A program made the translations under genes and the position numbers. A model generated the notes under the pieces. It had not been told where the DNA came from. It ran no database searches and saw nothing but the letters and a program-made list of their open reading frames with translations. DNA of 64,000 nt from Pseudoalteromonas sp. '520P1 No. 423' (GTDB lineage: Bacteria; Pseudomonadota; Gammaproteobacteria; Enterobacterales; Alteromonadaceae), in the NCBI RefSeq assembly GCF_001269985.1, contig NZ_BBZB01000001.1, positions 2,852,001-2,916,000 of the forward strand, written 5' to 3'. Of this stretch, positions 43,525 to 53,077 are shown in pieces (the stretch's first letter is position 1; every line of letters begins with the position of its first letter).

Positions 43525-44316
43525 TTAAGATTCTGTTGCGTTTTGTTCGTTAGTATCAGAATCGAGTTCTGCATCCAACATACGAAAACGGCTTAAAAAT
43601 TCGGTATAGTTTCCAGCCAAAATACGACGGATATGAAATGGAGCTTTAGTAAGTACATGGCTCATATAACGGCTGGCTGCGGCTTTTTCATCACCATCAT
43701 AAATATCTACATAAACCCATCCCGATGCGGGATCATTTGCAATTAACAAACGGCGTTTTGTTGTTTCATCATCAAACTCAGGTAGTTGCGTAACCTTTAC
43801 TTGCACTACTTCATCTTCTGATAAAGATTGTGTTTGATTTAACACTTCTCGCATTGCTTCTGGGGATACATCAGATAAAACAATATTCTTTTCTTGTAAA
43901 TTTTGTATCGGTACTTGAATTGCTGCATTATCGGGGCTATCAGCATCAGTTGCTTCCCCACTTTGATCCATATCTGCTAATCGTGATACTCCGTGGCGCT
44001 TTAAACATCTTTGCAAACCTGCTCTTGATGTTTTCGCATTAATAAATTCTTTGCTCACGGCAAGTAATTCATCTAGTGAAAGCAAAAGACGGGTTCTTAA
44101 TTCAACCACAACATATTCTTGCGCTGGGCTTAAAGTTGTATTGAGTTGTTTAGGTGTATGAGACTCATCATCTACAGTGTCACGTTTACGCCACTTACGA
44201 ACAGTAGATTCAGATATTTTAAGTAAACGCGCTAAAACAGCGGTGGGTAAATCAGATTCATGGATAAATGCACGCATTTCCAGCGTTGTTGTTGCATTTG
44301 CATGTTGTTTTGTCAT
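43525..44316 (-). CDS. pfaR: PfaR, transcription regulator of pfa genes
   Basis: This 263-residue protein has an N-terminal helix-turn-helix (AVLARLLKISESTVRKWRKR near residues 25-45) and a second predicted helix-turn-helix (SRAGLQRCLKRHGVSRLADM near 100-120). The pattern resembles IS481-type transposase HTH domains. The C-terminal half has FDDETTKRRLLIANDPASGW and a mixed alpha/beta pattern. This matches PfaR, a positive regulator placed directly before pfaA in Shewanella-type clusters. It ends 16 bp before the pfaA start, so it is likely co-transcribed. Confidence 0.88.
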   Translation of the reverse strand: MTKQHANATTTLEMRAFIHESDLPTAVLARLLKISESTVRKWRKRDTVDDESHTPKQLNTTLSPAQEYVVVELRTRLLLSLDELLAVSKEFINAKTSRAGLQRCLKRHGVSRLADMDQSGEATDADSPDNAAIQVPIQNLQEKNIVLSDVSPEAMREVLNQTQSLSEDEVVQVKVTQLPEFDDETTKRRLLIANDPASGWVYVDIYDGDEKAAASRYMSHVLTKAPFHIRRILAGNYTEFLSRFRMLDAELDSDTNEQNATES

Positions 44317-44350
44317 TATAAAAAGCGTTCCATGTTATCGCTTGCTAAAG

Positions 44351-44374
44351 TTAATCAAAGATTACTTTGATTAA
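44351..44374. promoter_or_regulatory. Perfect palindrome upstream of pfaR
   Basis: TTAATCAAAG-ATTA-CTTTGATTAA has two 10-base perfect arms, 35 bp upstream of the pfaR start. It is placed like an operator, within the 388-bp gap between divergent pfaR and pfaE. No T run follows. The bound protein is unknown; PfaR itself is a candidate. Confidence 0.6.
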
Positions 44375-44704
44375 TCACTTCCATTATTCGCTGATTAAAA
44401 AATTACTTTAATTTACGATATTAGATAAAACTTTATCGCGCTAATATACACAGGTTTCAAACCCAGTACAATCTCCCGATACTTTAATTTATGATGTAAA
44501 ACAAATTTACTATAAATAATAGTTTTCGGTTCTAAATAAAAGCCCAACATTAGAGTCGATGCTCTACATTCTATTGTTTTAGCTTGATTTAGTAACATTT
44601 CATACAATAATCACTGAGTTATCCTTTTCTACCGTGTTAAACTTAACCTTTAGTCATCATTCTCAATCTTTAGCTTAAAACCGATACAATATAGTGATAC
44701 TTTT
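44375..44704. other. pfaR-pfaE intergenic region
   Basis: AT-rich sequence without a gene. It must contain the divergent promoters. ATACAATATAGTGATAC (about 44685-44701) lies just before the pfaE ATG and could include a -10. Short open frames here look random. Confidence 0.5.
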
Positions 44705-45526
44705 ATGAAGAATAAAAATGAAGTTACAGCCTCTAAATTAAAAATTAAAATTATTGAGAATGAAATTCACCTTTGGTCAATTGATCCGACACACATTACA
44801 TCTGAGTGTTTAATTGAAAAATATAAAGATTTGCTAACTGAAGACGAGGTAATAAAACAGCAAAGATATCGTTTTGATAAAGACAAGCATAGTGCACTTA
44901 TAACCCGTGCTTTTGTCAGAGACTTGCTCTCATATTATGCTGATGTAAAACCTAATGACTGGCGCTTTAGTAAAGGTGAAAAAGACAAACCAGAAATTAT
45001 AGACCCCCCGCTTCCACTTAGATTTAATATTAGTCATACAGATAAGCTGATTATCTGCGCAGTAATGCTTAATGATGATATTGGATGTGACGTAGAAAAT
45101 ATTAATAGAAATACAGATCCCCTTCTTATCGCCGAACGTTTTTTTTCACCGAGTGAAGTTGCTGAATTATTTGCGTTATCTGAAAATAAACAGCGCAGCA
45201 GATTTTTTGATTATTGGACATTAAAAGAGTCCTATATCAAGGCATGGGGACTAGGCTTATCTATTCCATTAGCTGATTTTAGTTTTAATATTTCATCGTC
45301 ACAAAACGAACAGCTTAATAATAATATAAAATTAAGTTTCGCCCAGCATAGGCAAGATGTACCACAAATATGGCGCAGTTGGTTAATTTATCCTAATGAA
45401 TCACATAGAATCGCAATATCAGTACGAGCGAAAAAGAATAATCAGGATGTAGATTATCAATTAAAATTCTTTAGTAGCTTACCTTTAATCGGCTACAAAG
45501 AAATCAACATAGGAAAGGATGTATAA
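44705..45526 (+). CDS. pfaE: PfaE, 4'-phosphopantetheinyl transferase
   Basis: This 273-residue protein is of the Sfp/AcpT type. It has PLRFNISHTDKLIICAVM, IGCDVENINRN with the metal-binding Asp and Glu, and FFDYWTLKESYIKAWGLGLS, the WTxKESYxK motif with the third acidic residue. It loads phosphopantetheine from CoA on the six ACPs of PfaA and is essential for PUFA synthesis. It is divergent from pfaR, as in Shewanella-type clusters. The length is within the range for PfaE. Confidence 0.93.
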   Translation: MKNKNEVTASKLKIKIIENEIHLWSIDPTHITSECLIEKYKDLLTEDEVIKQQRYRFDKDKHSALITRAFVRDLLSYYADVKPNDWRFSKGEKDKPEIIDPPLPLRFNISHTDKLIICAVMLNDDIGCDVENINRNTDPLLIAERFFSPSEVAELFALSENKQRSRFFDYWTLKESYIKAWGLGLSIPLADFSFNISSSQNEQLNNNIKLSFAQHRQDVPQIWRSWLIYPNESHRIAISVRAKKNNQDVDYQLKFFSSLPLIGYKEINIGKDV

Positions 45527-45538
45527 CCAATTAAAGTA

Positions 45539-46252
45539 TTATTGAATACTAGCTACCGACTCAATCAGATTATATTTTTGTTTTAATCGCTTAATTTCAT
45601 TTTTATGTTCACTCAAAAATATATTGAATTCATTTATAGTGCTAATGTGGTTTACTGTTGATAATTTAAAAGCAACATTAATAAAAGGTAAATCTGGATC
45701 TAGTTTTACCGCGTTTTGACTACCTAGTTTTTCAAGCAACTGTTGTGCTACATTGAATTCTACATCGGCCGCATCTAGTCTCCCCTTAATTACAAGCGCT
45801 AATGCTGCTTAGGCATTTTTAACAGCCATAATTTTTAAACTGCGCTGTTTTTTAATTTTTAGCCATTCAGTTGGAGTAAAACCATGAGGCATACTTAACG
45901 ATTTTACATAATAGCTGCCTTTGCCAAGATTTTCTGTTTTAACTAGCGTGCCACCTAAAGCAAACACAATGGCGTCACTGTATACTTTGTTATCTAACTT
46001 GCTATGAAACTGCTCCCAAATCGGATTATCTGAATACATAAAGTTTATTTCATTAGTTTCTAGTAACTGTTTTCTCAAACGTTTTATAGGTAAGACAACA
46101 AAAGTGAATTTATGATTATTGGTTTTTGAAAATAACTCCAGTAAGTCATAGATATAGCCTGATTGTTTTTTATTGGTAAAATCATAGTGAGGATAATAAT
46201 TAATATTTTCTACACCTACTATAAACTCCTTTGAGTGAAAAGATGTAACCAT
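45539..46252 (-). pseudogene. SBP_bac_3-like periplasmic binding protein, broken
   Basis: The frame from ATG 46252 reads KEFIVGVENINYYPHYDFTN and QSGYIYDLLELFSKTNNHKF, typical of small solute-binding proteins of the transporter/transglycosylase-like family. One in-frame TAA (45808-45810, after MAVKNA) interrupts it. The frame then goes on AALALVIKGRLDAADVEFNV to a stop at 45539. The signal peptide is out of frame upstream (a hydrophobic SIFSCLTLIILK in another frame at about 46275-46315). At least two lesions make it inactive. Confidence 0.65.
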
Positions 46253-46255
46253 CAA

Positions 46256-46549
46256 ACTTGCATATTTTACGTTTTAAAATGATTAAGGTCAGGCAAGAAA
46301 ATATGCTAAATAACAAAATATAAGAGATATAAAAAAGTGATTCAGCATTAACTCTATTATCATTACGATTGAAAAAATAAACAAAGTAAAACTGCCAATT
46401 AAATGTTTTTTATATCCCGGATATTGATGAAACTCAAAATAATCTAAACGATTTAAAAACCAGTTTCCCTTTTTTGAGCCAGTTTCATTTAAATATTCGC
46501 CTGCCTAAAACCTTGTTTCATTTTTAGCTCTATTTCATTGATAAAATGT
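46256..46549. other. Spacer with no gene
   Basis: It holds the out-of-frame signal sequence of the broken binding protein at its left side. The rest has only short frames with many stops, perhaps a decayed small gene. No RNA gene or repeat is seen. Confidence 0.4.
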
Positions 46550-47686
46550 TTAAATACATGGGTTATAACTTGGATTTTTAGATTTATCGATAGCCTCTTG
46601 GGTCAGCAGCTTATTAGCAATTATCTCTCCATGGTTACGCCAATTTTCAATAAAATTAATAGTTAATGATTCATCATATGTCATCAAATTTGATATTTTG
46701 AATTGCCTTTCACTATTTTCAGGATAAATTTCTTTAATATATTTATCCAATTTTTTGATTTCATCAACATTATTAGTTACTTTATATATTTCTTTTAATA
46801 AATTAGCGCCAACAACACTGATAAAAGTACTTGTGCTTTTATCTTTCATCACTAAAGCCATATCTAAACAAGCATTTTTCATCGTGTTTAGATTATCTTT
46901 ACACGATTTATATATATCATTCAAATCTGTCACAGGTCGAGCCATTGAATAGCCTTTTGCTAATATAATTGATTGGTTATAGTCGTTAGCAAAACCATTT
47001 GCGAGTAAACTTTCACGATACAAATCTTCAAATTCAAAATTATAATTGGCATAAAAAGTAGATTTACCAGCGTTTTTTATTGCATTTATTGCTTCTTTTT
47101 CATTTCCTTGTTTAATATATTTACTGGCTATTACTTGCCACATAGCTGCATTTTCTACTAATGTAGATTTTGCCTTTATTTCTACTTCTTCACATCCTAG
47201 TAATTTAATATTAGCAGCACAAGCTTGTAATAAACTAAATAACACAAGATTATTAGACTCATTACTTTGTGAATACTCTAATAACCAATCAAAATTTATT
47301 TGAGCTTGTTTTTCACTATTCGTTTTTGAAACTTTAAAGTCTTGCATTAAATTAAAAGCTAATAAATCAAAACTACTACCTGAGTTTTTTAATTTTTTAT
47401 TAATTTCTCCCATACTTTGATCTGCATATTTGGTTAAATCAACTTCTTTTGTTTTTGGGCTGCATTCAAGAATATAGTCTTGTTGTTTATCGGATAAAGT
47501 AACTTCAACACTTTCATCTTTTATATTCTGTTGGTTTGTGTCAACAGATACTGCTGTATCACTTATCACAGTTTTAGTCGGGTTTACTTGTTGAATATAA
47601 GTCTGGTTATCTTGCTTTAGTGATAACCAAAAAAACATTAACAAAAATAATAAAACCCCAAAAATGAGTAACTTTTTATGATTCAA
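46550..47686 (-). CDS. Membrane-anchored unknown protein
   Basis: This 378-residue protein has one N-terminal membrane anchor (residues 5-23, LLIFGVLLFLLMFFWLSL). A Thr/Ser/Val-rich stretch follows to about 60. The rest is a long helical periplasmic part with Cys near 75, 156, 165 and others. The helical repeats (EKQAQINFDWLLEYSQ, KQGNEKEAINAIKNAGKS) resemble a TPR or Sel1-like solenoid, but no clear consensus is seen. It starts 24 bp after the GNAT gene and may be in the same operon. The function is unknown. Confidence 0.6.
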   Translation of the reverse strand: MNHKKLLIFGVLLFLLMFFWLSLKQDNQTYIQQVNPTKTVISDTAVSVDTNQQNIKDESVEVTLSDKQQDYILECSPKTKEVDLTKYADQSMGEINKKLKNSGSSFDLLAFNLMQDFKVSKTNSEKQAQINFDWLLEYSQSNESNNLVLFSLLQACAANIKLLGCEEVEIKAKSTLVENAAMWQVIASKYIKQGNEKEAINAIKNAGKSTFYANYNFEFEDLYRESLLANGFANDYNQSIILAKGYSMARPVTDLNDIYKSCKDNLNTMKNACLDMALVMKDKSTSTFISVVGANLLKEIYKVTNNVDEIKKLDKYIKEIYPENSERQFKISNLMTYDESLTINFIENWRNHGEIIANKLLTQEAIDKSKNPSYNPCI

Positions 47687-47710
47687 TTAAGTGCCTTATA
47701 TCTAGATAAT

Positions 47711-48250
47711 CTATTTAAAATTAAACTCTTTATTTAATATGCCATAACAAAACCCGTCAAACCATTTTTCAGATATTTTATAATGTGCTCTAAGAGTACC
47801 TTCTTTTTTCATACCCAGTTTTTCCATTAACTTCCAAGAAGCATCATTATCAACTAGGCACTGAGCTGTTAGTTTATGCACATTCATCTGTTGAAATAAG
47901 TGCGAATATAAAGCATGCACAGCTTCAAATGCATATCCACATTTTTGATACTGGTTATTTAAACGATAACCGACTTCACCAACACTGCTTGCTAAGTTTG
48001 TATATTTAAACATCAGCTCGCCAATCAGTTTCTTTTCTTTTTTAAGCTCTATTGCAAGGCCGAGCTTTTCATTTTCATTGGCATACCAAGGCTTTACTGC
48101 TTGTTCTAATCTTACTTTTGTCTGCTCATATGTCAGAGGTACTGTTATAAATTTATTTACATCAGCGCAACTCCTATGTTCAAAGCTATCAGACAAATCG
48201 CTCATTTTCATACAGCGAATGATTAATCTTGGAGTTTCTATAAGTATCAT
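47711..48250 (-). CDS. GNAT acetyltransferase, RimJ/RimL type
   Basis: This 179-residue protein starts MILIETPRLIIRCMKMSDLS. It has the acetyl-CoA binding region SVGEVGYRLNNQYQKCGYAF near residues 88-110, and NDASWKLMEKLGMKKEGTLR and HYKISEKWFDGFCYGIL at the end. It acetylates an N terminus or small amine; the substrate is unknown. It begins 18 bp after the MFS gene, so the two form an operon. With the divergent LysR regulator this looks like a detoxification or export unit. Confidence 0.85.
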   Translation of the reverse strand: MILIETPRLIIRCMKMSDLSDSFEHRSCADVNKFITVPLTYEQTKVRLEQAVKPWYANENEKLGLAIELKKEKKLIGELMFKYTNLASSVGEVGYRLNNQYQKCGYAFEAVHALYSHLFQQMNVHKLTAQCLVDNDASWKLMEKLGMKKEGTLRAHYKISEKWFDGFCYGILNKEFNFK

Positions 48251-48268
48251 ATTTAAATCCTGTTTTAA

Positions 48269-49456
48269 TTATGAAACGACGTTTATCGTTGTATTTTTTT
48301 GTCTAGGGTTCAACTTTATATTCATCACAAACCAGCTGAATAAAAGCACAAGAGATGAGGCTAGGTATAAAAGTGACAAAGAAACATAGTTTGTGATCAA
48401 ATATTTGCACATCAACATGGCTATTAATGAAAAACACAATAGCTCTACCGCACCGACTAACGCACTTGCCGTTGCCGCTGATTGTTTAAACGAAGTCACG
48501 ATTAAATGGATACAACATGGATAATATGTGCCAAATGCAATCATTAATAAACTATAGCTAAATAAACTTGAAAATAGTGAAAATGGCAAAATATATAGTG
48601 TTAGCCCTGAAAGAAAAATAAGAGGCCAAAATATAAGTAACAGCGCTTTGAATGAAAGTTTCTTTTGTAATACTTTTGCCAATACAGTACCCAATACTAA
48701 GCCTAATGTTGGGATCATCATAGCTGTACCATATTGAGCAGCTGATAAATTAAATTTTTCCTGTAACTCAAATGGATAATAGATTTGAGACGTTAAATAC
48801 AAAAATGTTGGTATCCATTTAAATGCGGCAATAGACAAAAACTTTGATTGAATTAGTAAATGCTTATACTGATGAAACATATTTATAAAATTCAACTTTT
48901 GAGAAGCTGTTTCCGCGCAATTGTTAGATAAAAAGAAAAAGCCAATAAACCAAATAGATAAAAAATATACAGTAACGACTATAAAAAGGATTTGCCAATT
49001 AAACTGTGTCGCAATGACACCGCCTAACCAAGGTGCCATTACAGCAACTAAGCTCGCAGCAATTGATAGAGTTGCAGTTGCGCTTTTTAATGTTTTTCCT
49101 TCAAGATTGACTGCTAATAATGTTCTGCTGATCAATAAAGGTGCTGCAGCTCCTAGACCTTGGAATATTCTTCCTAATGAAAACAACGTTTCATTATGCG
49201 CAAAACCCGCAATCAAAGTGCCTAAAATAAACAATAATTGGCAGAATAAAAAAACAGTTCTGTTTCCTAAATGATCACATAAAGGACCCACAACTAATTG
49301 AGATAATCCTAAACAGATAAAATAATACATCATAATTTGTTGTAATTGCCCTTTAGTGATATCAAGTGACAAAGCGATATCCGGCATAGCTGGTAAAAAT
49401 ATTTGGCTCGCTAATTGTGAACAAGATAAAAATAAAATAGCTAAAACTAGCGGCAC
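48269..49456 (-). CDS. MFS multidrug transporter, Bcr/CflA type
   Basis: This 395-residue protein has about 12 hydrophobic segments. Bcr/CflA marks are ASQIFLPAMPDIALSLDITK near the start, GLSQLVVGPLCDHLGNRTVF (motif A) near residues 50-68, and GRIFQGLGAAAPLLISRTLL near 92-112. It is an inner-membrane proton-driven drug efflux pump. It is divergent from the LysR gene with about 100 bp between, and followed by a GNAT gene. LysR control is likely. Confidence 0.85.
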   Translation of the reverse strand: MPLVLAILFLSCSQLASQIFLPAMPDIALSLDITKGQLQQIMMYYFICLGLSQLVVGPLCDHLGNRTVFLFCQLLFILGTLIAGFAHNETLFSLGRIFQGLGAAAPLLISRTLLAVNLEGKTLKSATATLSIAASLVAVMAPWLGGVIATQFNWQILFIVVTVYFLSIWFIGFFFLSNNCAETASQKLNFINMFHQYKHLLIQSKFLSIAAFKWIPTFLYLTSQIYYPFELQEKFNLSAAQYGTAMMIPTLGLVLGTVLAKVLQKKLSFKALLLIFWPLIFLSGLTLYILPFSLFSSLFSYSLLMIAFGTYYPCCIHLIVTSFKQSAATASALVGAVELLCFSLIAMLMCKYLITNYVSLSLLYLASSLVLLFSWFVMNIKLNPRQKNTTINVVS

Positions 49457-49555
49457 ATGTTTTCTCCTAAAAAGTAAAACACTACTATATTATTTAACTA
49501 CAGGAATAAAAATGATGTAATAGGCAAAACATTATTTCCTAACTGGAATGAATTT

Positions 49556-50434
49556 ATGGATTGGTTAACCGCTACAAACAGTTTTTGCGCTTTAGTAGAA
49601 CACAAGAGTTTTACAAAAGCGGCCCAAGCAACAGATGTAACCCCCTCAGCTATCAGCAAAAGAATCGACTGGTTAGAAAAAGAGCTTGGTTTAAGCTTGT
49701 TTATAAGGACCACACGCCAAGTGAATTTAACTGAAGCCGGTATTAGCTTTATTCCACGTGCCAAAAGCTTTTTAAATCAATTTAATATTATGATCACAGA
49801 TACCCAGCAAGAAGCATCTCACCCTAGTGGCATATTAAAAATAGCAGCGACATTGGCTGTAGGCAGCACTGTTTTAATGCCACATATAGAGACATTTTTA
49901 GCGATTCATCCTCATGTAAAAATTCAGCTTAATGTTTTAACGCCAGGCGAATTACCAGACTTAGAACATGATCTCGTTTTAACACGTAAGCATGAAGAGT
50001 TTGACTCTACGGCCCATAAAGGTACTAAATTAATTGATTATCAAATGAGCTTATTTGGTTCTCCAGAATATATATCAACCCACAGTGAAATTCATTCTTT
50101 AGCAGATTTAAATAACCATAAAATGATCTTAAGTAATTTTTATAAAAAGCAAGGCAGCTTAGAGTTAGATAATGGAGAGTTTTTTGAGTTCACAAACTTC
50201 AATTTTGTAACTGATCATCTAGAAGCGATTTTAATTGCAGCAAAGCAAGGCATGGGGCTAATTTTTATTTCACCGACTTATATAAAACGCGAGTTAACAA
50301 AAAAGCAATTAGTGCCAATATTACCTAATATAAAATCGGCAAGTAAGCAGTTATGGATATTCTATCCAAATACGGAATTTACGCCTTTAAAAACTCGGCT
50401 GTTTATTGACCATTTAAAGTCTCAAATGATCTAG
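49556..50434 (+). CDS. LysR-family transcription regulator
   Basis: This 292-residue protein has an N-terminal winged HTH: FCALVEHKSFTKAAQATDVT, PSAISKRIDWLEKELGLSLF and TTRQVNLTEAGISF. The C-terminal effector domain begins near residue 92 (GILKIAATLAVGSTVLMPHI). It probably regulates the divergent MFS-GNAT operon. The inducer is unknown. ATG 49556 gives the standard start. Confidence 0.9.
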   Translation: MDWLTATNSFCALVEHKSFTKAAQATDVTPSAISKRIDWLEKELGLSLFIRTTRQVNLTEAGISFIPRAKSFLNQFNIMITDTQQEASHPSGILKIAATLAVGSTVLMPHIETFLAIHPHVKIQLNVLTPGELPDLEHDLVLTRKHEEFDSTAHKGTKLIDYQMSLFGSPEYISTHSEIHSLADLNNHKMILSNFYKKQGSLELDNGEFFEFTNFNFVTDHLEAILIAAKQGMGLIFISPTYIKRELTKKQLVPILPNIKSASKQLWIFYPNTEFTPLKTRLFIDHLKSQMI

Positions 50435-50483
50435 CCATAAATACATGCTAAATATAAATAATACTAAACATAAACTGTTTGTA

Positions 50484-52016
50484 TTATAAATCTGGTGAAT
50501 TTTTAGCTTTAAATACAACTGTAAAGGTAGAGCCTATATTTATTTTACTATTAACATGAACAGTCGCATGCATTCTATCAGCCAGGCTTTTGACCAAAGA
50601 TAAACCGATACCTATACCATCTATACAGTTATCTTTGGCATAGTCTAATCTTAAAAATGGTTCAAATATTAATGCTTGGTCTGCGCTATCAATACCGATT
50701 CCAGAATCTTTAATGTGTATTTCAACCTCCCCCTCAATACTAACTGAGGTGTAGACCTCTATAAAGCCATTCTTTTTATTATATTTAATCGCATTGTTGA
50801 GCAAGTTCACTAAAATCTGACGGATCCTACCAGGATCAGCATACACAAAATGTTCTTTTTGCTCATAATCTATAGTTATATTGTGAGCTTGAGTAAAAGG
50901 TTGCACCATAACAATACTTGATATAATGATCTCATTTAAATTGCACTGCTGCCAATTAACTTCAAAATCATCTTTATTAGAATACACAAAATCCATGATA
51001 TCTTTTACCAACATAGATAAATGCAGCCCTGCCGTATTGATATGTTTTAACAAAATAGAATTTTCGCTACCATCTTTTGTCATGTTATATTGCAGTAGTT
51101 GCGCTCCACCAACAATGGCATTTAAGGGGGTATTGAGTTCATGGCTAATACGGGATAAAAAATCAGATTTCGCTTTATTAGCATGCTCAGCTTCAACTTT
51201 AGCTTCAAACAGATCTTTTGTTCGCGCCTTTACTTTATCTTCAAGCAAAAGATGGGATTTAATGATTTCAATTCTGGCATCAGCCAAATTTTTAACCATA
51301 TCAGAAAATGCACTCTCTATGATTGTTAATTCATTTTTTCTTTTATTATCTAGGCTAATTTCAAATTCATCTAATTCGTTAAAATCTACAGTTTCAATTG
51401 CATGAACTAATTTTAATAGTGGTTTAATGAGAAACTTATTACCAACCCACACAAACAAATACCATAATGCAGCCGTTTTTATAATGGCATTAATTATGAT
51501 TAAAATCACACCAAACTGTACCCTTTGAATAATAGCTGAAGAATTAGAATACAAAGTAGCAGTACCCACTTTTCTTGATTTATCTCTAAATATGTAATTG
51601 ATTGGAAACTCGTAAGAGAATACATTGTTGAAATCTCCCCTCTTTAAAGGGATCGCTTGTCCTTGATCGTTAAACTTTAACAACTCGCCTTTATTCGACT
51701 TGATAGTACCGATACCTGTAAAGATCTTTCCTTTTTGCTCTATTTTTACGCCCATTACAATCGGGATTGCTAACATGCCATTCAGTGTGTTTTTTACTTG
51801 CTCTTTATCTAAATTCCACACACCTGCACTTAAAACAGGCTCAAAAATTTGTTGGTTTATTTTGAGTTCACTCTCAACTGTTTGTTGTGTATGATTATAT
51901 TCAATAGCTATTTGGACAATAGTGATAACAACAGCAATGACACAATAGATCGAAAAAACAAAATTAATTAGTTTTTTTGCAATAGAGTTCTGTTTTGAAA
52001 AGAAGTTATCACCCAT
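50484..52016 (-). CDS. Membrane sensor histidine kinase
   Basis: This 510-residue protein has a first membrane span at about 17-38, a periplasmic sensor at about 40-160, a second span near 170-195, HAMP and coiled coil to about 275, then HisKA with His in SDFLSRISHELNTPLNAIVG. HATPase follows with ILVNLLNNAIKYNKKNG, IKDSGIGID and GIGIGLSLVKSLADRM. There is no receiver domain and no response regulator gene nearby. Its ATG overlaps the stop of the binding protein gene by 8 bp (ATGGGTGA). The pair probably forms one sensory unit, with the binding protein as ligand receptor. Confidence 0.9.
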   Translation of the reverse strand: MGDNFFSKQNSIAKKLINFVFSIYCVIAVVITIVQIAIEYNHTQQTVESELKINQQIFEPVLSAGVWNLDKEQVKNTLNGMLAIPIVMGVKIEQKGKIFTGIGTIKSNKGELLKFNDQGQAIPLKRGDFNNVFSYEFPINYIFRDKSRKVGTATLYSNSSAIIQRVQFGVILIIINAIIKTAALWYLFVWVGNKFLIKPLLKLVHAIETVDFNELDEFEISLDNKRKNELTIIESAFSDMVKNLADARIEIIKSHLLLEDKVKARTKDLFEAKVEAEHANKAKSDFLSRISHELNTPLNAIVGGAQLLQYNMTKDGSENSILLKHINTAGLHLSMLVKDIMDFVYSNKDDFEVNWQQCNLNEIIISSIVMVQPFTQAHNITIDYEQKEHFVYADPGRIRQILVNLLNNAIKYNKKNGFIEVYTSVSIEGEVEIHIKDSGIGIDSADQALIFEPFLRLDYAKDNCIDGIGIGLSLVKSLADRMHATVHVNSKINIGSTFTVVFKAKNSPDL

Positions 52017-52974
52017 GAAGCTTGTTCCCTACTTTACACCTGGCAGGGATCCATTGGTGCCAAGTACTTCTATTTTCGTTCAACCATTGTTTAGCAGCTT
52101 CATCATAGCCCAGCTTTTTATAATCAACTTTTGAGATATTTTGATTATCAAAATTAATATTTTTAATAATTTCAAATGCACATAGCCATTTATCCTCTAA
52201 ACCACTCCACACTGCTTTTTTTAAATAGCAATTTTTAGGATTACCACAATCATAATGAAATTCGGGGTTAATTCCCCATTTAGGATCTATTTCACAATCA
52301 ATATGATATTCAGGGAATTCTACGAACTTACCTTCATATACTGCTTCCACCCAATTTGGGCTCCTATTAAACAATACAATTGCACTATTTTGCTTAATCG
52401 CACTTTTAAGCTCTAACCATAAATCATCTGCTTGTTTAACTGTATCTATCTCAAAATTAAGACCTAATGTACGAATACGAGCAGCTTCAGATTTTTCCCA
52501 AGGTCCTGCAACATAGCGTCCAGTATTAGAACCATCAATTGAAAACAAAGCGGAACATTTTTTTAATGCACGCCAATCCGGTAGTCCAGGGCATAGTTGC
52601 TCTACATAAGTTGGATACCTCCACTCCTCCCTTGTTGTTGCTTGGTGACTCCCAGCATCGATTACATACCCTGATTTAATAACACGTTCAAACATTGTCG
52701 CCATAGTACCTTCCCAAACTTCAATTTGGACATGATCTATACCTTGAGAAAGTGATCCCCATTGTTCATTGATAGTAGAAAATGAATATTTTGTTTTATA
52801 GCCAACTGAATTTAATATATTACCTGTGATATGTGCCAAAACAATTTGACTGCTCCAATCATTAATAATACTGATTGGTTCTTGATTTTTGCTAGATTGT
52901 GCAAAACAAAAACGACAACAAAATAAAAAAATAAAAAAAGTGATAGCCAGCTTATTTATCATATTTAATGTCAT
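52009..52974 (-). CDS. OpuAC-like glycine betaine-type binding protein
   Basis: This 321-residue protein has a signal peptide (residues about 5-25, LAITFFIFLFCCRFCFA). The mature part begins ISIINDWSSQIVLAHITGNI and LNSVGYKTKY, and has VQIEVWEGTMATMFERVIKS. This is the pattern of the OpuAC family, which binds betaine, choline or proline. Cys pairs (near 118/130 and 236/249) may form disulfides. No ABC permease or ATPase gene is adjacent; the next gene is a histidine kinase that overlaps it by 8 bp. It probably serves sensing instead of uptake. Confidence 0.85.
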   Translation of the reverse strand: MTLNMINKLAITFFIFLFCCRFCFAQSSKNQEPISIINDWSSQIVLAHITGNILNSVGYKTKYSFSTINEQWGSLSQGIDHVQIEVWEGTMATMFERVIKSGYVIDAGSHQATTREEWRYPTYVEQLCPGLPDWRALKKCSALFSIDGSNTGRYVAGPWEKSEAARIRTLGLNFEIDTVKQADDLWLELKSAIKQNSAIVLFNRSPNWVEAVYEGKFVEFPEYHIDCEIDPKWGINPEFHYDCGNPKNCYLKKAVWSGLEDKWLCAFEIIKNINFDNQNISKVDYKKLGYDEAAKQWLNENRSTWHQWIPARCKVGNKLHG

Positions 52975-53077
52975 AAAATGAGTAAATTCTATTTAAGTAA
53001 AGCACTTATTCAATACATATCAAATAAGCACTGAACCTTCATTTAAAGGAAATTAAAATATATCAACTAAAGAAAGG

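Noticed and set aside
43509..43574. Longer PfaA start overlapping pfaR
   Set aside because: The ATG at 43508 has a well-spaced GGAG and gives the usual PfaA N terminus; the longer frame lies in pfaR coding sequence.
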